Shown here one piece after another: positions 45,958 to 55,825 of a DNA stretch of 64,000 nucleotides. Each line of letters begins with the position of its first letter. The stretch's first letter is position 1. The DNA lies in NCBI GenBank assembly GCA_903772945.1, contig CAICTM010000156.1:40304-104303 (forward strand), in the 5' to 3' direction. The notes under the pieces are model-generated. The model made no database searches. It saw nothing but the letters and a program-made list of their open reading frames with translations, and was not told where the DNA came from. Source of the DNA: Seminavis robusta (Eukaryota; Bacillariophyta; Bacillariophyceae; Naviculales; Naviculaceae). Made by a program: the position numbers and the translations under genes.

Positions 45958-46782
45958 ATGGAAAAGGCAATGCTAAAAGAAAAAGCACAAGAACACCAAC
46001 GTCGTTTCAACAGTAGGGAGAAAGACGTTCTGATGGGACTTCGAACAAAGTTTCGTGAGAAGGAAGACTACGATGACGAAAGCAAAGTCAAAAGATTACT
46101 GCAGGATGCATCGGAGGTGGACAAACGGATTGATTTGACCAGGAATGGAAAGGTCAGTACCCAAGACATTGGTAAAACCATCTCAGAGATAGAGAAACTG
46201 GCTAAGAAACGAGAAAAGCTCCTCAGCAAGTCTAGTTTCAAGAAGAAATATGCGAAGATCAAGGAAAGGCTCCAAGTTGGTTGGGAGCAACAAGAGCTGG
46301 AACAATCGGTGAGATTGCAAGAAGAGAAAGCAGCAGCCGAAGCTTCCGCAAAGGCTGATACAGAAAAGGAATCCTTCAGAGCACGCCGAGCAAAACAACT
46401 CAAAGTTGCCGGTCATCCAGCCGCAAACAACCTCAAGTTTGCTTCCTTGCGACCCTCTGAGCATCATGTGGTTCATCGTTGGAAGGACCGTGGCTTGACG
46501 TCTATGACACTCCAGGACTTCTTGGCCCAGATTAATGATGCGAGAATCTTGTACACTTTGGAACCGTGCGAGGGCGACAAGGGGCAGCCACAGTGGGAAG
46601 TGAAGGTACAGCGTCTGGAAGAAGGGAAGCAAGTTGCACTGATATTGAACCGAGAAAAAACGACGATCATCACTGTCCTTCGCGACGATGATGAGTACGA
46701 TTACAAAAGGAACGACCATAGCTTTGCTCCCGCAGGAAAGATTGCCGCGGAGAGAGCGACCAGCTCAATGAATGGCAACTGA
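45958..46782 (+). CDS. Unknown coiled-coil protein
   Basis: Single exon, 274 residues, starting MEKAMLKEKAQEHQ. The first 170 residues are highly charged helices (coiled coil) rich in K, E and R. A C-terminal part of about 100 residues is more mixed and contains strand-like segments (RLEEGKQVALILN then REKTTIITVLRDDDEYDY). No cysteine, metal-binding, signal or membrane segment is visible. I do not recognise it. Confidence 0.65.
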   Translation: MEKAMLKEKAQEHQRRFNSREKDVLMGLRTKFREKEDYDDESKVKRLLQDASEVDKRIDLTRNGKVSTQDIGKTISEIEKLAKKREKLLSKSSFKKKYAKIKERLQVGWEQQELEQSVRLQEEKAAAEASAKADTEKESFRARRAKQLKVAGHPAANNLKFASLRPSEHHVVHRWKDRGLTSMTLQDFLAQINDARILYTLEPCEGDKGQPQWEVKVQRLEEGKQVALILNREKTTIITVLRDDDEYDYKRNDHSFAPAGKIAAERATSSMNGN

Positions 46783-46862
46783 ACGCAGTCTGTTGGCTGT
46801 CCAAGAGACGGCTAGATGACGAAAGTATAGTCTGCCCAACGTATCTGCCCTGGACCCTGCTT
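46781..46862. repeat. Direct repeat, left copy, flanking an ankyrin-like gene
   Basis: The segment beginning acgcagtc and containing gtctgcccaacgtatctgcc matches 48695-48787 in the same orientation, apart from small indels. It lies right after the stop of the preceding gene and about 550 bp before the ankyrin-like start. Confidence 0.8.
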
Positions 46863-47411
46863 TACATTACTAGTAGTAATGCTGCTTCAAAGCTCAACTT
46901 GGTATGCCATACAGTTAGCACTATGGCATAGTCACAGGGTGGTTCAAAAGAAGTACACTGTAAGTGTGTCGGATGTAGGATAGGTCCCTGACAGGAGAAC
47001 TCCAGTAGCCAACAAGATTTGGATCCAAGAACTAATCCATGCAGGTCTCACAGTTCAGCCGGCTAAGAGTGGCCAGGAACACAACAACTTTGGGTTGAGG
47101 TGCATGTACCACTACTAGCTACTAGCTAGAGCTACTAGCTATCTAGCTAGCTGGCAAGTGGTACCGGTACCGGTAGCTAGCTACCTGGTACCAGGTACCG
47201 GTACATGTGACAGTATTCACATCATAAAACGTTAGCTTTAACCCTATATCTGAACGTACCAATCGAAGTAAATCTTTTATGGGGGTTTAGAGCAGGGTAA
47301 TTATCTAGTAGGGAAGCCAGCCGGCAGCAAGCTTGCACTGACTGTTTGTGACTGTTTGACCAAAGCAGAGCTACAAATAGTTGTCCTCATCATCATAATC
47401 TCATCACCATC
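46863..47411. other. Intergenic, palindrome-rich
   Basis: At 47110-47210 there is a dense run of short palindromes: ctagctactagctag, gtaccggtaccggtagctag and ggtaccaggtaccggta. The remainder has no gene. A ~290-bp stretch from here to 47411 would be the promoter of the ankyrin-like gene. Confidence 0.6.
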
Positions 47412-48565
47412 ATGTCATCCAAGCCGAAAAGCAAAAAGCAACAATTAAACTCTTATGCTCCTGCATTGTTGGAGCAAAAAGATGTTTGGATCAATGGCAT
47501 CCTTCCGTTTGTGGGCATGGGTCAGTATGCCTTTGTTGGAGCCGTCAACAAGAAGATGAATCACCTCTACAAGGAGTACTGTGATTCTGTGGAGGATCCT
47601 CCAATGGTACAGAATCATCAAAATGGTAACAAAATCCAAGCAACCAGCACAGTCACAACCTACAGTGCTGCTTTCTACAATGAGTCCACAGCAGAATTAT
47701 GGCTCAGTGACAATTCCGACACTAAATTGCCTCAGCATGACACAGTGTGCACAGCCATTGCCAAGCATGGAAACCTTAGAGTCATTCAGTGGGCCTATGA
47801 GAAAGGATTTCCATGGAATAAAGATACATGTGCTGTGGCAGCCAAGGGTGGGCATCTTGATGTTTTAAAATGGTTGCGTGAAAATGGTTGCCCATGGGAC
47901 ATTGATACTTGTGCTGCTGCAGCCAAGGGTGGGCATCTTAATACATTGAAATGGGCCCGTGAAAATGGCTGTCCATGGAATGTGGGCACTTGTGCAGAGG
48001 CTGCTGCAGGTGGGCATTTGGAAATACTGACATGGGCTCATGAAATGGCTGTCCATTGAATGTGGGCACTTGTGCAGAGGCTGCTGCAGGTGGGCAATTG
48101 GAAATACTGAAATGGGCACGTGAACATGGCTGCCCGTGGAATTCACATACTTGTAACTATGCTGCCGGAAGTGGACATTTGGAAATACTGAAATGGGCAC
48201 ATCAAAATGGCTGCCCCTGGAATGAATTCACTTGTGCATATGCTGCAGGATGTGGGCACTTGGAAATACTGAAATGGGCACATCAAAATGGTTGCCCTTG
48301 GAGTGAATTCACTTGTTCAAATGCTGCTGGTGGTGGCCATTTGGAAGTAGTGAAATGGGCACGTGAAAATGGTTGCCCTTGGAGTGGATTCACTTGTGCA
48401 TATGCTGCCAATGGTGGGCATTTGGATATGTTGAAATGGGCCCGTGAACATGGCTGTCCATGGAATGCCAGTACTTGTTCATTTGCTGCTGGAAGTGGAC
48501 ACACAGATGTTCTGGACTGGGCTCTTGCCAATGGATGTCCAGATGAAGAGGATGAAGATTTTTAG
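47412..48565 (+). pseudogene. Ankyrin-like 27-residue repeat gene with a frameshift at a duplicated unit
   Basis: The head (MSSKPKSKKQQLNS, then WINGILPFVGMGQYAFVGA) matches the heads of the copies at 26832 and 29605. About five units are read to LTWAHEMAVH, ending at 48059. The next frame begins with a TTG instead of the expected tgg of a C-P-W and continues for 169 codons to 48565, closing with ANGCPDEEDEDF. The break lies at a unit that is duplicated almost exactly: 47967-48046 against the next copy from 48047. This unit is 80 nt long instead of 81. A one-base loss thus came with or after a recent unit duplication. The other units keep frame, with GCPWN, GTC and GHLEIL. Confidence 0.85.
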
Positions 48566-48694
48566 GATTACTACTCAATGAGGGAGAGGAAAACGATCGC
48601 AAACTTTTTGAAGAGGCTACTATAATGCATACAAATTGCATATGGGTGGCGCACCTGAAAACTGACAACTTCTCATACTCAAACCAGAAAGCAC

Positions 48695-48787
48695 CTCTTG
48701 AATGCAGTCCCTTGTCCAAGAGCTGGCTGGCTGGATGACAAAAGCATACCAGTAAAGTCTGCCCAACGTATCTGCCAGGACCTTGGT
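48695..48787. repeat. Direct repeat, right copy, flanking an ankyrin-like gene
   Basis: Matches 46781-46862 with gtctgcccaacgtatctgcc and the preceding gtccaagag...gatgac. It follows the ankyrin-like stop by 130 bp. Both copies have the same orientation, so the pair brackets the pseudogene. Confidence 0.8.
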
Positions 48788-49255
48788 GCCGTGTTGTTGC
48801 TGTAGTATCCAGCAAGTACATTGGTTCTAGGGTAAAGGCATTGTCTTTTTGCTGTTGAAAAACTAGTGTCTGGTACCGGTACAGTACCGGTACGGTACGA
48901 CTGTAGCTATCGCTAGTTCCGTACCGGGAAGGGTGCCCTTTTCTCTGGGTGGCCTTTCAAAGCAAATTAGCTGGCTTACCAAAAAGATCGCTCCGCGACC
49001 CACGCAAAGTGGTACCAGTACCGGTATCCACGACTGCCACCTTCGAGTGTCATCGTATCCAAGCTGGAACCTGCTCTCCGCCAATGGTGGAGTCCCCACT
49101 CTACTAGTACCGCAAAAAGCGAAGCAACATTGGACGGTAGACTGGGAAGCAATCGTTTCCATAATCCCTATTGTGAGCGACCGAACTTATTCTGCACGCT
49201 GTACTTTGCCCGAGAAGATAGACGAACCCACTCCACACGAGAATTGAACGGACCC
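48788..49255. other. Intergenic, palindrome-rich
   Basis: The stretch 48868-49025 has many taccggta and ggtacc sites (for example ggtaccggtacagtaccggt). No gene was seen before 49256. Confidence 0.6.
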
Positions 49256-49633
49256 ATGTTTGCTCAAGTTTTCGCCATTGCGATATCGTCTCTGATTGGC
49301 TTGGTCGGTATCATGTACATGGTAGATCCAGCTGGCTCCATGGTGGCCGCCGACATTCACATCGAGTCGCCCGCGGGGAGGACCGAGATTCGTGGAATAT
49401 ATGCAGGAATTCACCTGGCTCTCTCATCCTTCTTGTTTATCAATGTCTTTGGCGACGACAGCTTGGCCATATGCTTGCTGTTGATTTTGTTGTTGTTTGG
49501 ATGGGCCGCGGCTGGCCGCATGGTTGGGTTTCTGCAAGAAGGACTCGATAAAAGTGATAGATACAACGTCATTGTGACAATCATCGAAGTCGTCTTGTCT
49601 GCAACATCCGCAGCTCTGTACGGTACTCAATAA
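49256..49633 (+). CDS. Small DUF4345-type membrane protein
   Basis: The longest frame starts at TTG, so the first ATG (49256) is used, giving 125 residues. Four hydrophobic helices are visible: VFAIAISSLIGLVGIMYMV, IYAGIHLALSSFLFINVF, LAICLLLILLLFGWAAAG and VIVTIIEVVLSATSAALYG. The motif G-I-Y-A-G-I-H-L-A-L and the charged loop before it match the DUF4345 family of small membrane proteins. The function of that family is unknown. No signal peptide is separate from the first helix. Confidence 0.7.
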   Translation: MFAQVFAIAISSLIGLVGIMYMVDPAGSMVAADIHIESPAGRTEIRGIYAGIHLALSSFLFINVFGDDSLAICLLLILLLFGWAAAGRMVGFLQEGLDKSDRYNVIVTIIEVVLSATSAALYGTQ

Positions 49634-50770
49634 CAGCACGCTAAAGAAGAACAACTTGCCATGACTGCCGGAGTGGAGATGAGTTCTGCATTTCCAAAAA
49701 TTTATACTCGAAACAATGACGAAGGCGTTTTGGGAAGTTTTCGGTTCTGCCATAGTCAGCAGGAGAAAGTGTACTGTCAGCTTTCCTCCGAGTGTCTTTC
49801 TTGTGCTCGGCTGCTTCCTGGTTCTGCCTGGATGTCATGGAGGCTCATTCTTCCTCCCTCCCGAAACTCTTTCATAGGGGTGCTTTCAAAGTAGCTCTGC
49901 GGGCTTATAGCTTGCTCATGTTATGCGTTGAGTTTCAAAACTGGTCAGCCCGCTTGCCCATGGATCTTTCGAGATCTGTCTGGCCAGCTTTGACAGTTCG
50001 AGATCTTTTCTTTTGTTGGCACTTCGTCGGTGGCAGATCCTCATAATGATCAGTTAGTTGATGATCTGCAGCGCTGACCAGGTGAGATCGTCCGCTCAAG
50101 ATGATGACCGTTTTGGTGCTTCATTAGCTGCAGATCGTTGTTGTCACGGTATTAGTACCGTAGCTTTGACGCGAGGCTGTCGGCCGCGGTAAGCTACCGA
50201 AGATATCATTCGCGATAATGAACCACGAGTACACTCTCTCTCTCACTTCTTCGCGTTATCAGCCTCTCACTTCTTTCGCGTTAACTACCTTCTCAGGTCA
50301 GGTGACCGTGTTGTTCTTGCTTTGCAGAGTGCAGAGCGAGTCTGCTCCGTCGTTGCTCTTATCATTAGCATTGTCCAAAAGATCGTCGGAAGATTTTTCG
50401 TGGGATTTTTGTCGATAACTTGGGAGAGAAGGAGGTGCCGCTGCCCTCCACATCGCACCTGCAACGCTGCCTCGTATTCGGTTCGCAGCCACTAGCTAGG
50501 TAAGTGCCGTTCTCAGCTACGATGGAGATTTCGCATGTCCGAATGGCGCTTCGGTACTTCGTGGTCTGGTCGTAGTAGTGTGCTCGTCAGAAGAACTGAA
50601 CTCTACATTTATTTGATTTCACATCGTCAAGTACCGATTTCTTAAAACACGGCTTTATACCACGCCAACCAAGGTCAACGTTTCCAGTTACCTTTCGCGT
50701 CCAGCGCAGTCTCACCTCCTTCGCGTTAACCGGCTGTGTTGTCTTCCTTCATAGCAGAGTGAATCAAGCC
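49634..50770. other. Intergenic / leader of a retroelement-like ORF
   Basis: No gene was seen. Two related leader segments occur at 50267-50337 and 50712-50764, each with ctcac(t/c)tc(c/t)ttcgcgttaac, then tgttg(t/c)cttccttcatag or similar and (g)cagagtg. This could be the ends of a terminal repeat or a duplicated leader. Confidence 0.5.
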
Positions 50771-52194
50771 ATGTCCAATTCTGCTGATCCCCCTCAAGGG
50801 GGGTCTGCCAATGAAACGAAGCTTTCAGTCAGTGCTCTGACACTATCGGACTTTGAGAAGCTGGGAAAAAGGATGGGCGAAGCCATGAGTGCTGCCTTGA
50901 ACATGCCAACCGCGGAAGAAAAGGAGCGCGCGGAGTTCATGGGCGATGTGAAGACCAGCTGGAGTCTCTTTTTTGCCAGAGTGTCTACCCAGCCTGAGTC
51001 TGGCACCACGAAAGTCATCCCGGCTCTAATGACAAAACAATTCAACGAAGTCCTGTCTGCGTGGACTCCTGGTTACGCTCAAAAGAAACTTATTGCTGTC
51101 CTCGAGGCTCAACTCTGTCGGAGCGAAGAAAGTAACGATTATCGCGATCGTTCCGCTTGGTGGGATTCCAAAGTGGCGAATGGCGCTTTTACAACCTGCG
51201 TGAGAGCCTGTCTAATCGAGAGAAAGCATCCTGGTACCGTTGCGACTGCGACGAGGCCGAGACCAGGTTGTCGCTTTTCGCCTTTTTGCCTACCAACCAC
51301 CAGTCTGCAGGCTTCAAGGATCTCCAGGAAGAGCAATGTGGATTGCCCTCGGTCCTCGTGTCGGGTGAACAATACACTCCATCCACCAAGCTCGTCGTCT
51401 CTTCCGGGACACTGGCAACATTCGAAGATGTTCGAGTTGCCCTTTTGAACTTTCGGCAGCTGGGGTTAGCGTTTACGTCCCAGTTTGACGAGTCCTATAT
51501 TTGGACTTTGTTTGCTCGCATAGAGAAGCTACTTGGTTCCCGAGAAGGGCGGCAATATGTCCACTCCTGGTCACCATCGTCCAGGCCCCAGGTGGCCGTC
51601 AATCTCCTTCTAAACCTCCAAGCAGTCTGGAATAAGATTGCCGACATCGCCAAGAACCCCCTTCGCATCAAGGCTGTGCAGGAAAACCAAGAGATTGATG
51701 CCGAGGTTTTTGACTCTGCAAAGTTGTGTTTCGAGATGGTCGAGCAGGAGCTGCACTCTATTTTTAATTTTTGCCGCACGCACTACATTCCAGAACGATA
51801 CAGGGAGATCCCTGCAGGTGCAATCAAGGTCCTCGGCATGTCAGCGGAAGAATTCAACCTGACAGCCAAACGGGGCTTGGTGGATGATGACGATGGTCGT
51901 GCCGCGAAAAAGCTCAAGGCTGATGACCGAAAGAAAGCGTTGGGTATTCTCGAGTACATTTTGACTCCACTACCAGCGGAACCCATGTCTCTGATGCCAA
52001 TCTCTGGCCAAAGTGGAGAGTTGGTGCCCTGCTCCCATTTTTGCTTTCGTGGTTTTCGGTGCTCCAACAATAAGGCATGCACCCGTGCCCATGTTTCCAG
52101 TTTCAAGTCGTTGAGTGAGGACGATCAGAATGCATTCCTTCGCTTTGTGTACCAAAACAAGGAAACCATTCGGTTTGCTCCAGGTTCCAGCTAG
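50771..52194 (+). pseudogene. Gag-like retroelement ORF with a frameshift and a CCCH zinc knuckle
   Basis: Two frames join near 51191-51235: the first from the ATG at 50771 (MSNSADPPQGG) to about ERKHPGTV, the second from about SNREKASWYR to the stop at 52194. The junction fits one lost base. The joined protein would be about 475 residues. It has a helical N-terminal part (EKLGKRMGEAMSAAL, then SWSLFFARVSTQPES), a middle that reads SNDYRDRSAWWDSKV, and near the C terminus C-F-R-G-F-R-C-S-N-N-K-A-C-T-R-A-H, a C-x5-C-x5-C-x3-H knuckle. Gag proteins of retroelements bind RNA through CCHC or CCCH knuckles. No protease, RT or integrase follows within the next 600 bp. A Gag-only or dead element is inferred; a host CCCH RNA-binding protein is the alternative. 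Confidence 0.55.
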
Positions 52195-52845
52195 CTAGTA
52201 GACAGTTGATTGAATAGTACGGTACAGTAAAGGTATCGGCATGGGCTGTGATTGGTTGCGGCCAGGTCGAACGATGGAGGTTCTGGAGTTTTTGGTGACA
52301 GCACGATCAAACGACGCACCATCAAAGTATTGCACGTAGTGTCTCGCATTTGCATTTGCATTAGTAGTATTTTACGATCATGGATTTTCTGCGTCATCTC
52401 TAGCTAGCTAGATGGCTGGAGGGAGCAACAGATCCAGAGCTTGCTTAGCGGTTCGATCCAATTACGCGCAGTGTGGTGCAGTGCAAATCCATGATTTTCG
52501 TCTTTTGGTGCGACGAAGATTGAATTCGATCGATTCATTCGATTCTAGATTCTTTGAAGCCTGCGAGCCAATTGCGCCACTCACATGCATGCATCACTCT
52601 TCGCATCAAAAATTCTCCGAAACAACGGCCAAAACCAAAGAGAAGCGGCAAGACAGCAGGAAGAAGCGCACTAGCTAGTAGAATACTCGAATTGTAACAT
52701 CCATCAAACCCTCAACTGGTTCTAGCTATCATAGAGAGCTGATTCCGCAGTTCTTCTCACAGATTGTGGAGAGTGATAATAGAGCGAGAGAATCGACTCG
52801 ACTCGCAGACGGGAAAAGATCCATTTGAGAGAAACTAACTACGAT
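52195..52845. other. Intergenic, no gene recognised
   Basis: The 651-bp gap holds short ctagctag runs (52190-52205, 52399-52415) and no open frame with features. Confidence 0.6.
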
Positions 52846-54372
52846 ATGAACGACGACGTACGACTCCGCCATTTGGGACAGGATGATAATGACCCTCGTG
52901 CCACCATGAAAGATGTGGATTTTCCAAGCGCCATCTTTACCCAGAGCAATTGGAACGGTCGAGTATCTCGTGAGAGCTGGTATGGGAAGCATGGTCCATG
53001 GCATCGGGTTTTCTTTTTTGCCATGCTGTCGAGTTGGGCGTGGACGCTGTACATGTTTTTCTCGCTCGCCTTGAAGAATAATGAAGACAGCATTCCCCTT
53101 CTCTTGGCCACGTCGGAGCAGGAATTGAATGCCATTAAAGAGTCCCATGGTCTTTGTTTGGAATCGCTGTGTCAAGAAATTGGACGAGGCATTGATGTGG
53201 ATTGTGTGGTCAATGAAGATGGCAAGACGGGTCGTACGGAATTTGGAGCGAATGTTCCCTCGCAAATATTCTTTCCCAAAGCGTGTCACGATGCTACCGA
53301 AGCTACCTTGGGATTTCCGTTTTTGGATGGAGATGAGGAAATGGGGATCGCACCAGTTGCTTTTATCTCCGTGGCCAAAGATCCCAACATGGGTCAGAAT
53401 GAAACGGTCGCCATGTTGGAGGCACAGAAATCACTCTTGACGCTACTGCCAGAGTGTGCCATTGTGGTCAATGCGGCAGCACCGGTAGTTTCCCAAGAGG
53501 AAATGGAATCCATTAAAGAAAGCCTCAAGTTCAATAATAATGACCACGGGGAATGGGATAAGCTATTCGAAGAATTGAATCAACAAGAACCACAACCACT
53601 CGAAATGGCACTCACGTTGGATTTGCTCAGCTTGACATCCCAGCAACAATATACACCCGGCCATCGAGAAACACACGTCTTGAAAAAGCTATTTTGTCCC
53701 GAAGATATGCCACCCGAAGTACAACAAAAAGTCATTCCAACCCTGCAAGTGATCTACACATTCTTTATGGATTACCGCATTGAAATGTTGATCATGTTTC
53801 TATTCGCATCCCACAGTGTCCTGTCGGTTGGAACCGTGTGTTGGCTCGTTGTGCGGCTCATCTTGCCCGCCATGCTCATGAAAAAATTTCTGTCGTGGCC
53901 TCATCATGCCAGCAATATTATTTCCTTTTGGGATATTTGGAGAACGTTAATTCTTCTCTGCATGGTCTCCAGCTATGGACTCTCTTCTCCCGTCTTGTCG
54001 GTAGTACTCGCATTGGGAGCTTGGGTCCTTTGTGGAGATACGACTGCCGCCATGGAATGGGCATTTCTAGGGTGTTTGGCATGGAGTGCCGATGATATGA
54101 TTTTCCCCTTTTTGGACACGTGGGTGGGAGACCCAATGTCGCAAATCAAAGGAATGCGAATACTGAATTTTGTCATTAATTCCGTCGTGGTGGGTGAAGG
54201 ATGGTGGAAACTTGTCACGATATACGTGATTGCAAAGTCCTACCAGGGTTTGAATGCAAAACAACGACAATCATCCAAGAATGCCCTGGAGCAAACACAA
54301 ATCAACCTGCAGGGTGTCACGAACCATAATGGTCCAACTGCAGTGAATGGAGAGCACGCCAAAATGGACTAA
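52846..54372 (+). CDS. Unknown multi-pass membrane protein
   Basis: Single exon, 508 residues, ATG at 52846; the longer frame begins at TTG. One helix follows a ~55-residue head (FFFAMLSSWAWTLYMFFSLAL, 57-77). Then comes a long hydrophilic stretch (about 80-290) with four cysteines (C104, C109, C120 and C147 approximately). A C-terminal block of about six hydrophobic helices follows (LIMFLFASHSVLSVG to LVTIYVIAKS, about 305-470). The tail is hydrophilic. No known transporter or enzyme motif is visible. Topology suggests a large luminal or extracellular loop. I do not recognise the family. Confidence 0.7.
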   Translation: MNDDVRLRHLGQDDNDPRATMKDVDFPSAIFTQSNWNGRVSRESWYGKHGPWHRVFFFAMLSSWAWTLYMFFSLALKNNEDSIPLLLATSEQELNAIKESHGLCLESLCQEIGRGIDVDCVVNEDGKTGRTEFGANVPSQIFFPKACHDATEATLGFPFLDGDEEMGIAPVAFISVAKDPNMGQNETVAMLEAQKSLLTLLPECAIVVNAAAPVVSQEEMESIKESLKFNNNDHGEWDKLFEELNQQEPQPLEMALTLDLLSLTSQQQYTPGHRETHVLKKLFCPEDMPPEVQQKVIPTLQVIYTFFMDYRIEMLIMFLFASHSVLSVGTVCWLVVRLILPAMLMKKFLSWPHHASNIISFWDIWRTLILLCMVSSYGLSSPVLSVVLALGAWVLCGDTTAAMEWAFLGCLAWSADDMIFPFLDTWVGDPMSQIKGMRILNFVINSVVVGEGWWKLVTIYVIAKSYQGLNAKQRQSSKNALEQTQINLQGVTNHNGPTAVNGEHAKMD

Positions 54373-54820
54373 ACGAGAGTTTTGGCATTCTTTGGGAAGC
54401 GGCCCTCGGTCTGCTGCAGGTAGAGCAAATATTCAATCGATTCTTCCTCTGCTGTACAATAACACTGTACTGTAAGCCACCAGCTGATCCAGATGCTGTT
54501 CTCAGTGTCTGTGCGTTCCTGGCGTCAGTGCTACTACCATGTAGTCGTGCGCCTTCTACTATCTAGGGCATCAGGGAGAACATGGTGTCCAGGATCGGAG
54601 TCTCTCACCACTACAAAGTCGCATCACCAACGAGTTTTTCTAACTACAAGCATGCAAGGTGTTCAATAATTGTGAATGCTAGTAAAAATTCCAAAGGTCG
54701 TGATAGTGCAGCATACCTACCATACCATTGGTCCTTATATTGCAATATACCAGAATGCAGAAGAAACAAACGCCGTCCACGCAAAACGTCAGGAAACGAG
54801 GTGAGCCCACAAGGCAGCAC
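54373..54820. other. Intergenic between convergent genes
   Basis: A 448-bp space without recognisable features. Confidence 0.55.
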
Positions 54821-55825
54821 TCAGGGCCTTCCATCCGGGAAACACTTGTCAGTGAGTTGATACATCTTATCCGCATTCTTCTCAAGGACCTTCATTTTCT
54901 TTTCCATATGACTAAAGGGATAACCGAGGCCTGCCGATTTGAGATTCGCATACCCCGTGGCATTTGTGAACTCCTCCAGGGAATGAGGCTTTCCATCCTT
55001 TAGAATGTCAAACATAATGTCCACCTTGTCGGATTTCGCCTTTTTGCACTGCTTCAAGAGACACGTTTTGAAGAATTCTAGCATGCCTGCATTGTCCTTG
55101 CGAGCCGACACCAAGACAACTCCTTCCGGAATGTTGTCCTTGCCTTGGTCCGTGAGTCGAAAGCAACCCTTTTCACTGGACCTTGCAATCCACCCTTTGT
55201 TTTTCAAAAGGTCTTGCCAGGCATAAAAGAAGCCGTGCGACCCGCTCTTGGCGAAGCCACATTCCTGGGCTACTTCTTCCTTGGGTACGTCCTTTCGATC
55301 CGTTTGAAGCTGTTGACCAAAGTATGCAAGAATCTTATCTTGGACGTCCACCCTGATCTTTGGTTTCTTCTTGCCGCTTGCCTTGGAAGCCTTCTCCTTG
55401 GCAGCTTCGGGGGTCTTGTCCTCGTCCTCCATCTCTTCATCCTTCGGACTAGTTTCGGTAGCACCTTCCACGTCACCGTCGTCCATCTCGGAGGCTTCAT
55501 TCTCCACGTTGAGCTTGTCACGGACGAGTTCCTCCTTGACCTTGTCGGTGGTAGGTTCCTCTGTCTTCACAACATCGAGAACGGCTTCCTCCTTGACCTC
55601 GTCGGTGGCAGACTCCTTCTTGACCTGGTCGGTGGTAGATTCCTCCATCTTCACAATGTCGAGAACGGCTTCCATCTTGACCTTACCGGGGGAGGCCTCC
55701 TCCTTGACGTTCTTGGCCTTGTCGTGTTCCGACTTGGTTGAACCATTGTTATCCATACCTGTGGGTTCCTCCTTGATACAATCGGACGCCGGTTCCTTCT
55801 TGACCTTTCTGCTGGACTTCGCCAT
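54821..55825 (-). CDS. Lys/Glu-rich protein with nine SUMO-consensus motifs and a C-terminal helical domain
   Basis: Start at the ATG of MAKSSRKVKKEP (55825), since the longer frame upstream looks non-conserved; 334 residues. The first ~120 residues are made of repeated V-K-x-E units: VKKE, IKEE, VKEE, VKME (twice), VKKE, VKEE, VKTE and VKEE, all matching the hydrophobic-K-x-E SUMO site. A shorter tandem (DIVKMEESTTDQVKKE against DVVKTEEPTTDKVKEE) is clear. An acidic part and a basic stretch (SGKKKPKIRV) follow. The last ~180 residues contain mixed helices and strands, with CGFAKSGSHGFFYAWQDLL and GLGYPFSHMEKKMKVL, and look like two winged-helix-like units. Nuclear location is likely. I do not recognise a named family. 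Confidence 0.75.
   Translation of the reverse strand: MAKSSRKVKKEPASDCIKEEPTGMDNNGSTKSEHDKAKNVKEEASPGKVKMEAVLDIVKMEESTTDQVKKESATDEVKEEAVLDVVKTEEPTTDKVKEELVRDKLNVENEASEMDDGDVEGATETSPKDEEMEDEDKTPEAAKEKASKASGKKKPKIRVDVQDKILAYFGQQLQTDRKDVPKEEVAQECGFAKSGSHGFFYAWQDLLKNKGWIARSSEKGCFRLTDQGKDNIPEGVVLVSARKDNAGMLEFFKTCLLKQCKKAKSDKVDIMFDILKDGKPHSLEEFTNATGYANLKSAGLGYPFSHMEKKMKVLEKNADKMYQLTDKCFPDGRP

Noticed and set aside
45681-46016. 111-codon frame overlapping the start of the unknown coiled-coil gene
   Set aside because: Overlaps in another frame, low-complexity Leu/Pro/Thr, no supporting motif; the downstream ATG at 45958 has a better protein.
54582-55003. Short plus-strand frames of 91-92 codons
   Set aside because: They overlap the intergenic region and the 3' end of the minus-strand SUMO-motif gene without features.
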